This document shows, piece after piece, positions 3,932 to 6,521 of a DNA stretch of 6,521 nucleotides; the first letter of the stretch is position 1, and every line of letters begins with the position of its first letter. The position numbers and the translations under genes are program-made. This stretch comes from Rubrobacteraceae bacterium. Lineage in GTDB: Bacteria > Actinomycetota > Rubrobacteria > Rubrobacterales > Rubrobacteraceae. The notes beneath the pieces were generated by a model. It was given only the letters and a program-made list of their open reading frames with translations, ran no database searches and was not told the DNA's origin. The stretch covers positions 1 to 6,521 of the forward strand of contig JARDZQ010000108.1 of assembly GCA_029240775.1 (NCBI GenBank), in the 5' to 3' direction.

Positions 3932-6521
3932 ATGGAGATCCGTGACACACATCGCCTGGAGCGCCACGCCCGCCGCATCGAGGAGTTGCGTCTCTGGCGC
4001 AACGCGCTTGAGAGCCCGGTAAAGGTCTGGCACTTCTCCGTGGGGGACGAAGCGGGGGATGCGTCCGGCGCCAGAGCTTCGGGGGAGAAGATCGAACCGG
4101 GCGACTTCTGGCCGGAGGTTGCCAACCCGGTCAGGCTGTCGGCTTGGACTACGATCCCCGAGGAGTGGACCGGGCTGCCCGTTGAGCTGGAGCTCTGGCT
4201 TGGCGGGGAGGGGTTCGTGGAGGTCCTCAACGGGGAGCGGCGTGTCGCGGGGGGGCTCAACCCTTTCCACCGCAGCTTCCTCGTGACGGACGGCGCCCGG
4301 GGTGGCGAGGAGATCGGGATCGAGGCTGAGGTCGTCTCGAAGGGGATGTTCGGCTCGAACGTCTCGGAGCCGCGCCTGGAGCGGGCGCGGCTCGTGGTCC
4401 CCGAGACCGAGGTGCGAGCGCTGGAGCACGATCTCTCGGCCGTCTTTGAGGCCTGCGCCGTGCTCGACGAGCACGAGGTCGTCCCGCACCTGCTCGACGT
4501 GCTCGATGCCGCGACCGCCGTGCTCTCCTCCGCCTGGCCCACCGCGACCGACGTAACCCTCACCCGCCATCTCGAGGGCTTCGTCAACCCGATCGGCGAC
4601 GTGGCGCAGACCCTCCCGCGACACTACGCCGAGAAGGCCATCGACGTCAATCGCATGCTCGGCGAGCCCTGGAGCCTGCCTTCTCCTCCGGGACCTCTGG
4701 GCCCTCTGCCGGAGAGTGCGCGGAAGGCGGTAAGGGAGGCACGGCGCGTCGTGGCGGAACGCCTGGAGCGGATAAGAGAACGGTACCCGCCTGTCGGGCG
4801 GCTCGCGCTCACGGGCCACGCTCACCTCGACCTCGCCTGGCTCTGGCCGGTGGAGGAGACCCGCCGCAAGGCGAGGAGGACCTTCGAGAGCGTGCTCTCG
4901 CTGATGGACCGCTACGAGCGGTTCAACTTCAACCAGTCGTCGGCCCAGCTCTACGCGTGGGTCGAGGCCGACGCGCCAGGGCTCTTCGAGCGAGTCAAGG
5001 AGCGCGTCGTCGAGGGACGTTGGGAGCCGGTGGGGGGGACGTGGGTCGAGCCGGACTGCCAGGTCCCCGGCGGCGAATCCCTCGTGCGCCAGCTCTTCTA
5101 CGGCCAGCGGTACTTCGAGGAGAGGTTCGGGCGCCGCGCGACGGTGGCCTGGTTCCCTGATACCTTCGGATACTCGCCCGGGCTTCCCCAACTGTTGCGC
5201 GGCGCCGGGCTGGGTGGCTTCTTCACCTACAAGCTCAACTGGAGCGAGACCAACGACTTCCCCCATGATCTCTTCGTGTGGGAGGGGGTGGACGGCAGCC
5301 GCGTCCTCGCGCACTTCTTCGACAACCCTGGCACGGACTACAACGGCGACGTCACGCCGCACGATCTGTACGGCACCTGGCGCAACTTCAAGGGCAAGCG
5401 CCACCACCCCGAGAGCCTCTTCTGCTTCGGCTGGGGCGACGGCGGCGGCGGGCCGAGCGAGAAGATGCTCGAGAACTATGCCCGCCTCGAAGAGTTCCCG
5501 GCCATGCCCCGCCTGAGGATGGCCCGCGTCGACGAGTTCTTCGCCTCGCTCCCAGAGGAAGACCTGCCGAGGTGGGTCGGCGAACTCTACCTCGAGCTAC
5601 ACCGCGGCACCCTCACCACGCAGAGCGCGGTCAAGAGGCTCAACCGGGCGGCCGAGCACCGGCTGCTCGAGGCCGAAGCCATCTGGACCCTCGCCGCGCT
5701 GCGCTCGCACCGCTATCCCGGGGATGAGCTCGAACGCCTGTGGAAGCTCCTCCTGCTCAACCAGTTCCACGACGTCCTGCCCGGCACCTCCATCTCCGAG
5801 GTCTACGAAGACACCCACAGCCAGCTCGGCGAGGTCGTCGCGAGTGCCACGGACCTGCGCGAGGCGGCCCTGCGGAGCCTGGATGGAGAAGAGGAGATGT
5901 CTGCCGTGACCGTGGCGAACGCCGGCTTACACGCCCGGCCGCTCACCGCGCTCCTGTCCGCCGAAACTAGCCGGGTCGTCACAGATGCCGGGGGCGAGCT
6001 GCTGCCGACCCAGCTCACCCCAGACGGGCTCCTCGTCCACGCTCCAGACAGCGAGGTGCCCGGTCTGGGCTGGACCTCGTTGTCGTTGGGGGAAGAGACG
6101 TGGACGGAGACCGCCTCCCGCGTCCGGGCCGGAGGGTCGGATGGGGGTGCCTATCTGGAGAACGAGATCTTGCGGGTCGAGATCGGCGCCGACGGGAGCC
6201 TGCGTCGCGTGCACGACGCGGAGGTGGGACGCGAGGTCCTCGATGGGCGTGGTAACCAGCTCTGGGTCTATGCGGACAAACCGCCCAACTGGGACGCGTG
6301 GGACGTACACTCAAGCTATGAGGCGGAAGGACAGGAGATCCGCGAGGTGGAGAGTGTCGAGGTCGTGGAGAGGGGTCCGCTGCGCGCGGCGGTGCGCGTC
6401 ACGCGACGCTGGCTCGGCTCCTGCATAACCCAGACGTACCGGCTGCTCTCCGGCTCCCGGCGCCTGGACGTCGAGACGCACCTCGACTGGCACGAGCGGC
6501 AGCTCCTTCTCCGGGCGCTCT
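3932..6521 (+). CDS. GH38 family alpha-mannosidase, C-terminus beyond the window
   Basis: The frame is open for 863 codons to the right edge. GH38 enzymes are retaining, metal-dependent alpha-mannosidases. Residues about 1-150 form the beta-rich N-terminal region found in Ams1-like relatives, including LSAWTTIPEEWTG and VEVLNGERRVAGGLNPFHR. The catalytic domain (about 290-560) opens with GHAHLDLAWLWP (295-306), where His298 and Asp300 are expected metal ligands. The nucleophile motif WFPDTFGYSP has Asp410, and GWGDGGGGPS surrounds Asp503. The middle helical domain (about 560-650) has HRGTLTTQ (557-564) and NQFHDVLPGTS with His613, the remaining expected metal ligand. After about 675 the C-terminal beta domain begins and is cut off, probably losing 100 or more residues. 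ATG 3932 is the only in-frame ATG after the TAA at 3857. No signal peptide is seen, so it is probably intracellular, acting on imported oligosaccharides or recycled mannosides. No transporter or regulator is visible beside it. Confidence 0.93.
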   Translation, partial: MEIRDTHRLERHARRIEELRLWRNALESPVKVWHFSVGDEAGDASGARASGEKIEPGDFWPEVANPVRLSAWTTIPEEWTGLPVELELWLGGEGFVEVLNGERRVAGGLNPFHRSFLVTDGARGGEEIGIEAEVVSKGMFGSNVSEPRLERARLVVPETEVRALEHDLSAVFEACAVLDEHEVVPHLLDVLDAATAVLSSAWPTATDVTLTRHLEGFVNPIGDVAQTLPRHYAEKAIDVNRMLGEPWSLPSPPGPLGPLPESARKAVREARRVVAERLERIRERYPPVGRLALTGHAHLDLAWLWPVEETRRKARRTFESVLSLMDRYERFNFNQSSAQLYAWVEADAPGLFERVKERVVEGRWEPVGGTWVEPDCQVPGGESLVRQLFYGQRYFEERFGRRATVAWFPDTFGYSPGLPQLLRGAGLGGFFTYKLNWSETNDFPHDLFVWEGVDGSRVLAHFFDNPGTDYNGDVTPHDLYGTWRNFKGKRHHPESLFCFGWGDGGGGPSEKMLENYARLEEFPAMPRLRMARVDEFFASLPEEDLPRWVGELYLELHRGTLTTQSAVKRLNRAAEHRLLEAEAIWTLAALRSHRYPGDELERLWKLLLLNQFHDVLPGTSISEVYEDTHSQLGEVVASATDLREAALRSLDGEEEMSAVTVANAGLHARPLTALLSAETSRVVTDAGGELLPTQLTPDGLLVHAPDSEVPGLGWTSLSLGEETWTETASRVRAGGSDGGAYLENEILRVEIGADGSLRRVHDAEVGREVLDGRGNQLWVYADKPPNWDAWDVHSSYEAEGQEIREVESVEVVERGPLRAAVRVTRRWLGSCITQTYRLLSGSRRLDVETHLDWHERQLLLRAL

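Larger units (their letters stand above)
3731..3950 (-). pseudogene. Possible decayed small gene, minus strand (tentative)
   Basis: Read leftwards from 3950, one frame gives a protein-like stretch, SDQYAVAVFETADEVAKFKG (about 3908-3849), which then turns Arg-rich. From about 3841 leftwards the neighbouring frame looks more natural: it contains GANEMPISLAARPSLEGLRF, then ends LSARLEEAET and a TGA at 3733-3731, just before the long hairpin. This would fit a small protein broken by a frameshift, with its 5' part replaced by the mannosidase start. The first stretch faintly recalls the second half of GYD-domain proteins, but I cannot confirm that. Chance is a serious alternative, since the part beyond 3932 is antisense to the mannosidase and codon bias is weak. 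Confidence 0.2.

Noticed and set aside
3866..5407. 513-codon open frame on the minus strand opposite the mannosidase
   Set aside because: It is antisense to clear GH38 motifs including the metal and nucleophile sites. Its translation is Arg/Glu/Pro/Val-rich without any recognisable domain, which is typical of shadow frames in GC-rich DNA.

Overview
The window is GC-rich (roughly two-thirds G+C by eye). Its coding style is heavy in GAG, CTC and GTC, but AGG and ATA codons also occur. Together with the gene content this suggests a high-GC Gram-positive, perhaps a Rubrobacter-like actinobacterium. That placement is inference from style only, as no taxonomic marker is present.

Left half, minus strand (positions 1-2570): three genes read leftwards as one probable operon. 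In order of transcription they are an AMP-forming acyl-CoA ligase (999-2570), a short PhzF-family isomerase-like protein (273-947, or 956 with an alternative start), and an enoyl-CoA hydratase/isomerase-family protein. The last begins at 268 and runs off the left edge. The second junction is very tight, with the ribosome binding site of the hydratase overlapping the end of the phzF-like gene. The set reads as activation of a carboxylic acid to its CoA ester followed by crotonase-type chemistry, with an isomerase of unknown substrate between.

Divergent spacer (2571-2738): this separates the operon from a plus-strand acetamidase/formamidase-family gene (2739-3680). It holds a weak leftward promoter candidate and a 7-bp GC-rich inverted repeat. 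The amidase would release ammonia and a carboxylic acid. A link to the divergent ligase is an attractive but unproven idea.

Spacer 3681-3931 (251 bp): it begins right after the amidase stop with a 45-bp hairpin whose outer 15 bp pair perfectly but which lacks a T-tract. A smaller hairpin follows, together with weak hints of a decayed reading frame on the minus strand.

Right end, plus strand (3932-6521): a large GH38 alpha-mannosidase with its metal-binding and nucleophile motifs visible. It has 863 codons in the window and continues past the right edge.

I see no tRNA, rRNA, CRISPR array, transposase or phage gene. The window is mostly ordinary metabolic genes. The points worth a second look are the ligase/PhzF/crotonase gene set, the unusually short PhzF, and the amidase-mannosidase spacer.
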